The translations under genes and the position numbers were made by a program. The notes under the pieces were generated by a model. It was not told where the DNA came from. It saw only the letters and a list, made by a program, of their open reading frames with translations, and ran no database searches. A DNA stretch of 64,000 nucleotides, from contig NZ_SDPW01000001.1 of the NCBI RefSeq assembly GCF_004135645.1, forward strand, positions 2,480,001-2,544,000, in the 5' to 3' direction. Shown here piece after piece: positions 52,264-61,476 of this stretch (positions are counted from its first letter, which is position 1; each line of letters starts with the position of its first letter). This stretch comes from Senegalimassilia faecalis (lineage in GTDB: Bacteria > Actinomycetota > Coriobacteriia > Coriobacteriales > Eggerthellaceae).

Positions 52264-53526
52264 ATGGCGTATCCGAACATGTCGCGCCGCGGTTTCGCGG
52301 CGCTTGCGGGTGTGGCGGCGCTTTCGGCGCTGGGGCTTTCCGGTTGCTCGGCGGGCGAGGGCGCGCAGGGCTCGGCGGCGGGCAGCGGCGCGGGTGCGGG
52401 CGCTGCCGGCGACGGCACCACGTTCTCCACGCGCGTCGAGTCGCGCGATCTTATGGGCAGCCCCGATGCGTGCGACGTGCGCGTGGGGCTGATCATGGGG
52501 CCGCCGTCTATGGGGCTGTCGCAGTTTATTGTGGCTGCTCAGGCGGGCAAAACGTTCAACAACTTCACGTTCGAGCCCAACGGCGTGGACTACGTGGGCC
52601 TCTCGGCGCTGTTCAACAAGGGCGACTACGACATCTGCACGCTGCCCAGCAACATCGGCCCCATCCTGTACAACAACGCCGAGCTGAAGAACCGCTACGA
52701 GGTCATCAGCGTGAACAACCTGGGCGTGCTGTATGTCATGACCAACGACGAATCGGTGGCAACGCTCGACGACCTGCGAGGGCGCACCGTCTACAGCTAC
52801 GGCGAGGGCGGTACGCCGGAGTACACCATCGAGGCGCTGCTGGCGAAAAACGGGCTGGACGGCACGTTCAACCTAGAGTTCAAGTCCAGCCCGCTCGAGG
52901 TGCTCAACATGATGCAGCAGCAGGACGGGTGCGTGGCCATTCTTCCGCAGCCGTTCGTTTCCCTGGCGAAAATCCTGGTCAACCCGCTGTACATCCCCAT
53001 CGACCTGACGGTGGAGTGGGACCGCGCGTTCGCCGACACGGGCAGCCAGGCCGTCACCACCACTACCATCGTCAACCGCCAGTTTTTGGAGGAGCACGAG
53101 CAGGCCGTGGTGGAGTATCTGAACATGGCCGGCCAGTCGGTGAGCTGGACGCTTGCGAACATGGGCGACGCCGCCGCGCTTCAGGAGGAGTTGGGCACGT
53201 TCCTCAACAATTCCGTGGCGCTTGACGCCATGCCCTACATCTCCATGGTGAACCTGACGGGCGAGCAGATGCGCACGGCGCTGTCGGGCTTTCTGCACGA
53301 GCTGTACCTGGCAAACCCCGACTCCATCGGCGGCAAGATGCCCGGCGAGGACTTCTACTACCTGCCGCCGGAAGGCCAGCTTGACGAGCGCTTCCTGCAA
53401 GCGGGCCTTGAGCAGGCAACGCAGCACGAAAGCAGCGCCGGCACCGGCAACAATGGCGTAACCGCTTCGGCGGCAGATGCGCAGGCGGCCATCGAAGCCT
53501 TCGGCGGCACGGCCTCGGGTAAGTAG
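52264..53526 (+). CDS. ABC transporter substrate-binding lipoprotein (SsuA/NMT1-like)
   Basis: A 420-residue solute-binding protein. The signal has both a twin-arginine motif (MSRRGFAAL) and a lipobox (LSGC), so it is probably a Tat-exported lipoprotein. The mature part follows the NMT1/ThiY/SsuA type-2 fold (RVGLIMGPPSMGLSQFIVA, TLPSNIGPILY, VYSYGEGGTPEYTIEALL). Such proteins bind sulfonates, nitrate, taurine or thiamine precursors, and the ligand is not evident here. The ATG at 52264 is chosen over upstream codons because it begins the signal peptide and has GAAAGGCGGG before it. It heads a three-gene ABC operon. Confidence 0.9.
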   Translation: MAYPNMSRRGFAALAGVAALSALGLSGCSAGEGAQGSAAGSGAGAGAAGDGTTFSTRVESRDLMGSPDACDVRVGLIMGPPSMGLSQFIVAAQAGKTFNNFTFEPNGVDYVGLSALFNKGDYDICTLPSNIGPILYNNAELKNRYEVISVNNLGVLYVMTNDESVATLDDLRGRTVYSYGEGGTPEYTIEALLAKNGLDGTFNLEFKSSPLEVLNMMQQQDGCVAILPQPFVSLAKILVNPLYIPIDLTVEWDRAFADTGSQAVTTTTIVNRQFLEEHEQAVVEYLNMAGQSVSWTLANMGDAAALQEELGTFLNNSVALDAMPYISMVNLTGEQMRTALSGFLHELYLANPDSIGGKMPGEDFYYLPPEGQLDERFLQAGLEQATQHESSAGTGNNGVTASAADAQAAIEAFGGTASGK

Positions 53527-53533
53527 CGCCGCC

Positions 53534-54682
53534 ATGTTCGAGAAGGTGAAATCCCTGGTGGGGCGCGGGGGCGGCGTGCCCCGCGGCGCGGTAGGCGACG
53601 ACGAGCCGCGCATGCAGTTCGCCGCTATCGCCGCGAAGGTGGGCATGCCCGAGGAGAAGGTGGCCATGATGGCGCAGATGGTGCGCCAAAACGGCATGGC
53701 CGACTCGCAGATGGGCTTCATGATGCAGACGGCCTGTGCCAAAGGTGTCGATCGCGAGGAAATCATGGGCATGCTCACCAGCCTGGGCGTGCAGAAATCC
53801 CAGGTGGTGCGCGTGATGCAGGCGCAAGGGCTTATGGATGCCGAAGAGGCAACCCGCATCCTGGATGCCGAGCGCGCCGCCGCCGAGCGCCGTGCGGCCA
53901 CCAGGGCGGGCGACGCGCGCAAGCGGTTCGCCCGCAAGGCGGCCATCATCGCGTTTTGGCTGGTGGTGTGGGAGCTACTCGACCGCGTGGTCGACAACCG
54001 CCTTGTGCTTGCCGGTCCCATCCGCACGCTGCAGGCGCTGGCCGACCAGGTGGTCATGCCGAACTTCTGGATGATCGTCGGTGCCAGCTTCGGGCGCATC
54101 GCGCTGGGGTTTCTGTTGTCGTTCGTCGTCGGGTTCCTGCTGGCGCTGGTGGCGTGCCGCGTGAGGCTGTTCCGCGACTTCATCGATCCCATCATCAGCC
54201 TGCTGCGCACCATCCCCGTGGCGTCGTTCATCATCTTGCTGCTCATTTGGGTGGGCAACCAGGCGCTTACGGTTTTCCTGGCGTTCTTCATCGTGCTGCC
54301 GCTCATCTACACGAACATGGTCACCGGGTTCGAAAGCGTGGACAAGCAGATGCTCGAGATGGCGCGCGTGTACGGGCTGTCGCGGTGGCGCACGTTTTTG
54401 TACGTGTACCGTCCGGCGTTCATGCCGTTTCTGCTGTCCAGCACGAAGATTTCGCTGGGCATGACATGGAAAAGCGGCATCATGGCCGAGGTTTTGGCCA
54501 CGCCGAAGCCGTCCATCGGCAAGGAGATGGCCACGGCACGCACGTTTCTGGACACGCCCGACCTGTTGGCGTGGACCGTGGTGGTGATGGTGGCATCGGT
54601 GCTGTTCGAGAAGGCGTTCATGGCGCTGCTGAAGCGTGCGAACCGTCCGCTTGGCGGGCTAATCGGGAAGCGAGGCGAGTAG
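53534..54682 (+). CDS. ABC transporter permease (SsuC-like) with an unusual N-terminal helical domain
   Basis: A 382-residue protein. The C-terminal 250 residues form a BPD-type permease with about six membrane helices and the EAA-like loop EMARVYGLSRWRTFLYVYRP. The first 130 residues are soluble, helical and Met/Gln-rich (EEKVAMMAQMVRQNGM, then EEIMGMLTSLGVQKSQVV). This part is not usual in SsuC/TauC permeases and might be a regulatory or partner-binding module. The ATG at 53534 lies 7 nt after the binding-protein gene. Confidence 0.9.
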   Translation: MFEKVKSLVGRGGGVPRGAVGDDEPRMQFAAIAAKVGMPEEKVAMMAQMVRQNGMADSQMGFMMQTACAKGVDREEIMGMLTSLGVQKSQVVRVMQAQGLMDAEEATRILDAERAAAERRAATRAGDARKRFARKAAIIAFWLVVWELLDRVVDNRLVLAGPIRTLQALADQVVMPNFWMIVGASFGRIALGFLLSFVVGFLLALVACRVRLFRDFIDPIISLLRTIPVASFIILLLIWVGNQALTVFLAFFIVLPLIYTNMVTGFESVDKQMLEMARVYGLSRWRTFLYVYRPAFMPFLLSSTKISLGMTWKSGIMAEVLATPKPSIGKEMATARTFLDTPDLLAWTVVVMVASVLFEKAFMALLKRANRPLGGLIGKRGE

Positions 54683-54683
54683 C

Positions 54684-55310
54684 GTGGGGCTATTTAGGAC
54701 GTTCGCGGACGTGGAGTTCGATGGGGTTTGCAAGGCGTACGGGGCCAACGAGGTGCTGCGGCGCGCGACGTTCACGCTGCCGGGCGGCGGCGTGCGCTGC
54801 CTCATGGCGCCGTCGGGCAGTGGCAAGACGACGTTGTTCCGGGTGCTGCTGGGCCTTGAACGCGCCGATGCGGGGCAGATTCGCGGCGTTTCCCCAGGTC
54901 GCATTAGCATGATGTTCCAGGAAGACCGCCTGTGCGAAACGTTGACGCCCGTGGAGAACGTGGCGCTGGTGCTGCCGCCGAGCGCGCGTCGCGCTGACGT
55001 GCGCGACCTGTTGGCCGAGATTCTGCCGCCCGATTGCCTGAACCAGCCGGCCATGGAGCTGTCCGGTGGCATGCGGCGGCGCGTGTCGCTTGCGCGGGCC
55101 GTGGCGTTTCCCAGCGACCTGGTGGTGCTTGACGAGCCGTTCACCGGCCTTGACCAGGCCACGAAGGAGAAGGTCATCGCGTTCACGCTGCGCCACCGCG
55201 CAGGACGCACGCTGCTGGTGGCCACGCATGGCGAAGACGACGCGCGCCTGCTGGGCGCCGAACGCATCAACCTGGTGGACGTGCAAGACGGCGGTGTGGG
55301 GACGGCGTGA
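54684..55310 (+). CDS. ABC transporter ATP-binding protein (SsuB-like)
   Basis: A 208-residue ATPase with Walker A APSGSGKTT, Q-loop MMFQED, signature LSGGMRRRVSLARA, Walker B LVVLDEPF and switch His in VATHGED. It is short but complete for the nitrate/sulfonate class. The GTG start at 54684 lies 1 nt after the permease stop. It energises the permease encoded by the previous gene. Confidence 0.93.
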   Translation: MGLFRTFADVEFDGVCKAYGANEVLRRATFTLPGGGVRCLMAPSGSGKTTLFRVLLGLERADAGQIRGVSPGRISMMFQEDRLCETLTPVENVALVLPPSARRADVRDLLAEILPPDCLNQPAMELSGGMRRRVSLARAVAFPSDLVVLDEPFTGLDQATKEKVIAFTLRHRAGRTLLVATHGEDDARLLGAERINLVDVQDGGVGTA

Positions 55311-55478
55311 GCGAGCGCGGCGCCAACGGTTGCGCGCGGGACCATCGGGCGGACCTGGATTGCGCCGGCGCTCTGCGAGGTGGCGATGCGCGCTTTGGGA
55401 GCGCGGGAAGTTCGCGGCGTGCGTTCGATAGCTGTTGACCAGGCGTTTTGAGGCAATCGATTCCGAAAGGACAAGGAT

Positions 55479-55676
55479 ATGGATACAACGAAAACCATGC
55501 GCCAACTGTGCGCTGACGAGCCGAAGCTTGAGGTGTTTTTGCAGTCGAAAGGCTTCCCGTTCTCGCTGGACAACCCCATCGTCGACCTGGTGACGTTCGA
55601 GGACGTCTGCCAAGTGCGCAGCCTCGATCGCGACGAGTTCCTCGCCGAATTCGAAGCGTTCAAGGCCAAAGGATAG
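55479..55676 (+). CDS. Small DUF1858-like protein
   Basis: A 65-residue helical protein: TMRQLCADEPKLEVFLQSKG, then TFEDVCQVRSLDRDEFLAEF. The helix pattern matches DUF1858/ScdA_N domains, but the usual CxxC motif is missing. The ATG at 55479 follows AAAGGACAAGG. It sits 168 nt after the ABC operon and 56 nt before the activase gene, with which it is probably co-transcribed. The family often accompanies redox or radical enzymes, but its role here is unknown. Confidence 0.7.
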   Translation: MDTTKTMRQLCADEPKLEVFLQSKGFPFSLDNPIVDLVTFEDVCQVRSLDRDEFLAEFEAFKAKG

Positions 55677-55732
55677 CGGATTTGCGGGCGGTCGGATTGC
55701 GGTTGAAGCAAAGTGATGTGAAGGAGCAGCGC

Positions 55733-58700
55733 GTGTATTACGTGGGAATCGATATCGGGGCGTCGTCGGTGAAGGTTGCGGCGGTCGACGCGGCGGGCGC
55801 GGTGGTGCGCGTGCTGCGCCGCGCGCACCAGGGTTCGCCGCTGCCGTGCTTGCGGGCGCTGCTTGATGAGCTGGCGAATGGGGAAAACGAACCCGGCGCG
55901 CGCGTTGCGCCGGAGGCGGGCGGTCGCGCCGGAGACGAAGGCGCTTGTGGAAACAAGCCTGCCGCCGCTTCCGCAATTTCCGCCACGTCGCGGCCTCTGC
56001 CGCTTAGCGCGTGCGGCGGCGTGGCGGTCACGGGCAGCGGTGCGGGCATGGTGCGCGCGCTGGCTCCGGGGCTTCGCGAGCTCGAAGAGGTTCCCGCCCT
56101 GGTCAAGGGCGTGCGCGCGCTGGCCCCGCAGGCGGCATGCGTCATGCAGATGGGCGCGCAGTCCGGCGTGTTCGCCACCGGTTTCGCGTCTGGTGCGGCG
56201 CCGGAGTTCGCCATGAACGAAAGCTGCGCGGCAGGCACCGGCAGCTTCTTCGAGGACCAGATGCAACGCCTGGGCCTGCCGCTTGACAGCTACTCTGACC
56301 TGGTGACACGCGCGCAAAGCGTACCGCGCCTGTCAGGACGCTGCAGCGTGTTCGCGAAAACCGACATCATCCATCGCCAGCAGGAGGGCGTGCCCGTCGA
56401 GGATATCCTGCAAGGCCTGTGCCACGCCACCGTCAAGGCGTTCAAGGCCACTATCGTGCGCAGTCTTCCGGTTGAAAAGCCGCTGGCGCTTGCGGGCGGC
56501 ACGCTGCTGAACGCCGGCGTTGTGCGCGCCGTGCGCGAGGTGTTCGACTTGGGCGAAGACGAGCTTTTGGCTGACCCGCAGCTGGTAAACGCCCAGGCAG
56601 TGGGCGCGGCGCTTGCAGCCGCGGAAGCAGGGGAGGCGGATGCCCAGCTTGCTGCCTTGCGGGCGGCACTTGGTGGCGAAAGCGCTGGTCAGGCTGACGA
56701 TCTTGCGCGCCTGCCGCGCTTACCGCACGTGGATTGCACGCCGAACCGCGGGTTCGCGTTGGCCCCCAGCCCGTGGAACCCTGCTGGTGCGCCCGCCTAC
56801 GACGGCAGCGCGGTGCCGCGCTCGGCAGCCGTGGACGCGCTGGCCGCGGGCCAGCCTGTGCCGGTGGCGCTCGGCGTGGACGTGGGCTCGACCAGCACGA
56901 ACCTGGTGCTCATCAGCACTGACGGCGTGCTGCTTGACGCGCAGTACCTGCGTACGCGCGGCAACCCCAAGCAGGCGGTGCGCGATGGCCTGGCCTCGCT
57001 TGCCCAGCGCGTGGGTGGCCGGGCGCACGTGGTGGCCGCGGGCGTCACGGGCAGCGGGCGCACCATGATCGGCAACCTTATCGGGGCCGATGCCGTGCGC
57101 GACGAGATCACCGCGCAGGCTCGCGCCGCTGCGGCGGCCGATCAGCTGGTGGACACCGTGTTCGAGATCGGCGGCCAGGACTCGAAGTACATCGGGCTGG
57201 CGGCGGGGCAGGTGGCCGACTTCCAGATGAACAAGGTGTGCGCGGCGGGCACCGGCAGCTTCGTCGAAGAGCAGGCCGCGCGCCTGGGCATTGCGCTGTC
57301 CGATTACGGCGCGCTGGCGCTTTCGGCTGAGCATCCCGTTGACCTGGGCGAACGCTGCACGGTATTCGTGGAAACGGCCATCAACGCCGCGCTGGCGAAA
57401 GGCGCTACGAAACCCGAGGTGGCCGCGGGCCTGTGCCTGTCGGTGGTGCGCAACTACCTGCACAAGGTGGTGAACAACAAGCCGGTGGGCCGTCGCATCG
57501 TGCTGCAGGGCGGCGTGGCCTACAACCCCGCCATCGTGGCGGCGTTTCGCGCGTACGCAGGCGACGACCTTACGGTCAGCCCGTACTTCGCCGTCTCGGG
57601 CTCCGTCGGCGCGGCCCTGCTGGCCGCTGAAGCGCAGGGCGTCCTGTCGGTGCAAACCGGTGTAACCGCAGATAAAACCTTCCCGCCTTCGAACTTCAAG
57701 GGTTGGGACCTTTCGGGCGCTTCGCACGCAGCGCACCGCGTCGATCCGGAAGAGATTGCCGCGAACCGCGCGTTCTTCCACAAAGTCGACGAGATGTACC
57801 TGGAGGGCTACGACCCGCAGCGCGACCCGGCGAAGAAGACCGTCGGCATCCCGCGCGCCCTCATGCTGCACAAGCTGTTTCCCATGGCCAACACGTTCTT
57901 CAAGCAGCTCGGCTTCAACGTGGTGCTCACCGACGCGTCCGACGAGGAAACGGTGCGCTTGGCGCAGGCCAGCGCGCAGGGCGAGACGTGCTACCCGGTC
58001 AAGCTGGTGCACGGGCACATGGCGCAGCTGCTTGACGCGGGCGTCGACTACGTGTTTATGCCCAGCGTGCACACCATTCGCCACCTGAAATCAACGGTGC
58101 CGCACAACTACGCGTGCACGTACATGCAGTCGATTCCGGCCATCGTGGCGAAGGAACTCGACTACGAAGGCCACGGCATCACGCTGCTGAATCCCCAGAT
58201 GAACCTGGATTTCGGGCAGGGAGCCATGGCCGAGGTGATGCTGGAGGTGGGCGCGCAGCTGGGCCGCACGCCGCAGGAAACGGCGCGCGCCATGCTGGCC
58301 GGCGGGTTCGCGGTCACGGAATTCACGCGCAAAACCGAAGAGCTGGGCGACCAGCTGCTGGCCAGCCTGAAGCCCGGCGAGCGCGTCATCGTCATCATCA
58401 CGCGCAATTACGGCATCGTGGACCCGGCGCTGAACATGGGCATTCCCGACCTGCTGCTCGACCGCGGGCAAAAAGTGATCACGGTCAGCCATCTGCACGC
58501 GCATGACCTGGGGATTTCCGCCGATTATCCGGGCGTGGTGTGGCCGTTCGGGCAGCACATCCTCTCGGGCGCGAAGCTGGTGCGCCGCGACCCGCGCCTG
58601 TTCGCCGTGTACCTGACGAACCACGGCTGCGGGCCCGATACCATGATCAGCCACCTGTTCGCCGAGGAAATGGCTGGCAAACCGTACCTGCAGATCGAGA

Positions 58701-60544
58701 TGGACGAGCATTACTCGAAGGTGGGCGTGGAAACGCGCGTCGAGGCGTTTTTGAACGCGATCGAGCACTACGAGGCGGCCGATCTGCGCGGGGCGCCTAC
58801 GTCGACGTGCGTGGTGAATTCGGCGTGCGAGCCGGTGCGCAAAGGCGAGCTGGCGGGCCTGCCGTCGTTCGGGCCGTATGGGCCGCTGGCGGCGCAATGG
58901 CTGCGCGACCAGGGGATTTCGGTGTGCGAACTTGTGCCGAACGCGCAGACGCTCGAGCTGGGCCGCAAGGAGTGCACCAGCAAGGAATACTACTCGTTCG
59001 CCAGCCTGCTGGGCGTGAGCTTGGCGGCCGCGGAAAGTGCGAGCGCGGAAGGTCCCGTGCAGCAGTTGCTGCTGCCGTCATCGCAGGGCGGCGAGGCCGA
59101 TGGGCAGTTCGACCGCGTGGTGCGCAGCGTGCTTGACGCGAAGGGCTACGCTGATGTGCGCGTAATCGCGCCTGACGTGGAGCTGCTGCCGTGCAATCTG
59201 GACGACCCCGAGGGCTTCTTCGTGCACATGCTGGCGGGCGATGTCGTGTGGGCAGCGGCGCCGGAAGCACGACCCGACCTGCGCAAACGCCTGGCAAAGC
59301 CGAATTTGTCGCTTGACGACGTGCTCGCTGCGGCGTGCGAAGTTGGCGCTGCGGCGGGCGCTGGCGCGACCGCATCCTCGAAGGATCTCGGTTCAAGCTG
59401 CGCGCGTAATGTGGAGGTGAAAACCTCTGACATTTCGGCTTCGCCCAACTGTGATGCAGCAGAGGAGCTGCGGCTCAAGACCTCCGATGTCTCTGCCCGC
59501 GATGCTTGTCCCGCAGCAGGCGGCGCCCGCAAAACGCTTGCGGTGGTGGGCGAGTGGCCGCTTGTTGCGGGCGATGAGCTGACGGGCGGGCTGTTCGCGC
59601 AGCTGGAGGCGGAAGGCTATCGCGTCGTGCGCGCCCCCTTCGCCGAATACCTGCTGTTCATCTGGGAAGACGGCTGCGACGAGGCAAAACACGCCAAGGT
59701 GGTGGGTGGCCTTATGCCCATGCTCGGCGAAACCGGCACCCCGAAAACGGTCGGCTTGCCGGATGTGCCCGCGGCAACGCCTTCCGCGTCGGCGCAGGAT
59801 TCGGCTGTCGACGCGAAGCGTTCGTCGGCCGCGCTCGTTGATATGCCCGCGCCTTCTGCTTCCGCCAGCGTGCCCGCGGCAACGGTTCCCGCCCCTGCGC
59901 TTGCCGATCTCGACCAGGAGCTCACCATCGCCGATGTGCAGGCGTTGGCCTCTGGTTGCCAGGCCGCTTGCGCGAACGCGCTCGGCGGGTGCGACGGCTC
60001 GCATGACCACGGCGCTGCCGCGGCGGCTTTGGCAACCGGCCCGCTTGAGGTTGGCGCTGACGTGCAAGTGAACCCCCTGTTCGGCGCCGAGCAGCGCACG
60101 CTGCCGCAGGACGAGTGGCGCGCGCTGCTTGCCCGCCTCGCCGACATGATGGCGCAGGTGTCGGACGCACTGGGGGCGGCGTCCCCGTATGCGTGCCGCT
60201 GTGCGGCCCTTCGCGATTCGGGGGGCGAATTCGAGCGGTCTGATTCTGACGGTCGGTGTGAAACTGCTGCGGAATCCTCTGGATTCAACGGGTTGCGCCA
60301 GATGGCAACTGATGCGTTAGGTCAGTTCGCGGGCGCAAACGCGCGCTACCGCTACGCAAAGGCGGTGGAAATCGGTGACCGCGCGGACGGCGTGATTGAG
60401 GTGGCGTCTACGTACGAGAACGTCGACATCATGCTGCGCCTGAAGGGCATTCCCGCGAAGGCCCCGCTTTTGCACCTGGCGTTCGACGGCGCGCTCGACC
60501 AAAGCGTCGAAGAGCGCCTGCGATCGTTCCTCTACTACGTGTGA
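55733..60544 (+). CDS. 2-hydroxyacyl-CoA dehydratase activase/reductase fusion (BadF/BcrAD-HgdB type)
   Basis: A 1,603-residue protein. Two ASKHA ATPase domains come first: one begins YYVGIDIGASSVKV with CAAGTGSFFEDQ, the other begins ALGVDVGSTSTNLVLIS with CAAGTGSFVEEQ. A DUF2229 and HgdB-like part follows (GIPRALMLHKLFPMANTFF, QGETCYPVKLVHGH). Family members use ATP to inject low-potential electrons into dehydratases or are proposed to move metals or electrons in anaerobes. The frame is open from 55682, but the GTG at 55733 has AAGGAG (55722-55727) and the right N-terminus. Low-complexity Ala-rich inserts occur near 55890-56000, 59350-59520 and 59750-60030. No dehydratase gene lies nearby. 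Confidence 0.9.
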   Translation: MYYVGIDIGASSVKVAAVDAAGAVVRVLRRAHQGSPLPCLRALLDELANGENEPGARVAPEAGGRAGDEGACGNKPAAASAISATSRPLPLSACGGVAVTGSGAGMVRALAPGLRELEEVPALVKGVRALAPQAACVMQMGAQSGVFATGFASGAAPEFAMNESCAAGTGSFFEDQMQRLGLPLDSYSDLVTRAQSVPRLSGRCSVFAKTDIIHRQQEGVPVEDILQGLCHATVKAFKATIVRSLPVEKPLALAGGTLLNAGVVRAVREVFDLGEDELLADPQLVNAQAVGAALAAAEAGEADAQLAALRAALGGESAGQADDLARLPRLPHVDCTPNRGFALAPSPWNPAGAPAYDGSAVPRSAAVDALAAGQPVPVALGVDVGSTSTNLVLISTDGVLLDAQYLRTRGNPKQAVRDGLASLAQRVGGRAHVVAAGVTGSGRTMIGNLIGADAVRDEITAQARAAAAADQLVDTVFEIGGQDSKYIGLAAGQVADFQMNKVCAAGTGSFVEEQAARLGIALSDYGALALSAEHPVDLGERCTVFVETAINAALAKGATKPEVAAGLCLSVVRNYLHKVVNNKPVGRRIVLQGGVAYNPAIVAAFRAYAGDDLTVSPYFAVSGSVGAALLAAEAQGVLSVQTGVTADKTFPPSNFKGWDLSGASHAAHRVDPEEIAANRAFFHKVDEMYLEGYDPQRDPAKKTVGIPRALMLHKLFPMANTFFKQLGFNVVLTDASDEETVRLAQASAQGETCYPVKLVHGHMAQLLDAGVDYVFMPSVHTIRHLKSTVPHNYACTYMQSIPAIVAKELDYEGHGITLLNPQMNLDFGQGAMAEVMLEVGAQLGRTPQETARAMLAGGFAVTEFTRKTEELGDQLLASLKPGERVIVIITRNYGIVDPALNMGIPDLLLDRGQKVITVSHLHAHDLGISADYPGVVWPFGQHILSGAKLVRRDPRLFAVYLTNHGCGPDTMISHLFAEEMAGKPYLQIEMDEHYSKVGVETRVEAFLNAIEHYEAADLRGAPTSTCVVNSACEPVRKGELAGLPSFGPYGPLAAQWLRDQGISVCELVPNAQTLELGRKECTSKEYYSFASLLGVSLAAAESASAEGPVQQLLLPSSQGGEADGQFDRVVRSVLDAKGYADVRVIAPDVELLPCNLDDPEGFFVHMLAGDVVWAAAPEARPDLRKRLAKPNLSLDDVLAAACEVGAAAGAGATASSKDLGSSCARNVEVKTSDISASPNCDAAEELRLKTSDVSARDACPAAGGARKTLAVVGEWPLVAGDELTGGLFAQLEAEGYRVVRAPFAEYLLFIWEDGCDEAKHAKVVGGLMPMLGETGTPKTVGLPDVPAATPSASAQDSAVDAKRSSAALVDMPAPSASASVPAATVPAPALADLDQELTIADVQALASGCQAACANALGGCDGSHDHGAAAAALATGPLEVGADVQVNPLFGAEQRTLPQDEWRALLARLADMMAQVSDALGAASPYACRCAALRDSGGEFERSDSDGRCETAAESSGFNGLRQMATDALGQFAGANARYRYAKAVEIGDRADGVIEVASTYENVDIMLRLKGIPAKAPLLHLAFDGALDQSVEERLRSFLYYV

Positions 60545-60630
60545 GTGCTGCAATGTTGCCGCGTAGGTGTGCACGCCCGCGCACCTACGCGGGTTGCAAT
60601 CGCGTACCTTCTGTCGCAACGGCGCAGTTG

Positions 60631-60686
60631 CATTCAGGTTGTCGGCAAAATGGCCACTGTTTGCCAAAAAATCGACAATCTGAATG
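60631..60686. repeat. 56-bp palindrome, CCACTGTTGG family, copy 3
   Basis: Bounded by CATTCAG and CTGAATG, with TGGCCACTGTTTGCC in the centre. It belongs to the same family as 35344-35397. Confidence 0.65.
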
Positions 60687-60817
60687 CCACGCCGTTGCGG
60701 GGCGTATCATTTTGTTCTGTTTCCAGCAGAATGGAAGCCTATGAGTGGGCATAATGGACAAAAAGATGGGAAGCTGAAACTCATGGCCGTAAAACCGCGG
60801 TCGAATCGTCCTTCGCA

Positions 60818-60871
60818 ATTCAGCTTCTCGAAAAACCGTCCAAGAGTGGCCATTCTTGCGAGTTTCTGAAT
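60818..60871. repeat. 54-bp palindrome, CCACTGTTGG family, copy 4
   Basis: Opposite in orientation to copy 1, bounded by ATTCAGCTTCTCG and CTGAAT with CCAAGAGTGGCC in the centre. GAAAAACCGTCCA near its left side matches the right side of copy 1. Confidence 0.65.
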
Positions 60872-60915
60872 GCTTCATACCCCTCATAGGGCTCAAAGCG
60901 AAAGGAGGCGGTTTC

Positions 60916-61248
60916 ATGCCGCTGAGGAATTTGCCTACCGAAGCCGCGCAATCACTGGCGCAGCTGATCGATATTTGCCCAGGTCAAGTATCTAGTATGG
61001 CGCTCACGCGCAACGCCGGGTTCGACTTGACGCTGCTGGCGTTCGCTCCGGGCGAAAGCGTCAGCGAGGAGGAATACTTCGGCGATACGCTGTACTACTT
61101 GGTGGAGGGCATGGCATGCGTGGTGCTGCCTGACGCGCGCGTGACGCTTGCCGCAGGCGAGGTGCTGCGCGTGCCGGCGCACGTCCTGCACGCCGTCGAA
61201 GGCGCCGACGACCACGGCTTCAAACTCCTGCAACTCAACGCGCAATAG
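60916..61248 (+). CDS. Small cupin-domain protein
   Basis: A 110-residue single-domain cupin (YYLVEGMACVVLPDARVTL, then AGEVLRVPAHVLHAVEG). The second cupin motif keeps its His (HVLH), while the first motif is weak. The ATG at 60916 has AAAGGAGG before it. Substrate or ligand is unknown. It is followed by a second small cupin at 61477. Confidence 0.8.
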   Translation: MPLRNLPTEAAQSLAQLIDICPGQVSSMALTRNAGFDLTLLAFAPGESVSEEEYFGDTLYYLVEGMACVVLPDARVTLAAGEVLRVPAHVLHAVEGADDHGFKLLQLNAQ

Positions 61249-61255
61249 TAGCAAA

Positions 61256-61287
61256 ACCTGACAAAGGGACAGGTCATTTGTCAGGTG
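61256..61287 (+). terminator. Palindrome after the first cupin gene
   Basis: ACCTGACAAA pairs with TTTGTCAGGT around GGGACAGGTCA. It is a relative of the palindromes at 28615-28647 and about 52009-52039, placed just after a stop codon. Confidence 0.5.
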
Positions 61288-61476
61288 GAGGAGCTGGAAT
61301 AAGGCTCGGGCACGTGTTCCGCGCAAAGTGCGTTTCCCTAAAGCGCCTCCGGAGACTCACAGCCGACCCCTTCTGGTCGCCATTGGAGCTTGTCTTACCC
61401 CTATGGCAACCGTGACCTCGCAAAGCAAAACCAACAACGCCGCCAGCAGACGGCGCGGATAACGAAAGGAATCATC

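Larger units (their letters stand above)
60545..60915. other. 371-bp spacer with two 54-bp palindromes
   Basis: No supported gene. It holds palindrome family copies at 60631-60686 and 60818-60871. The cupin gene's ribosome site is at its right end. Confidence 0.55.
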
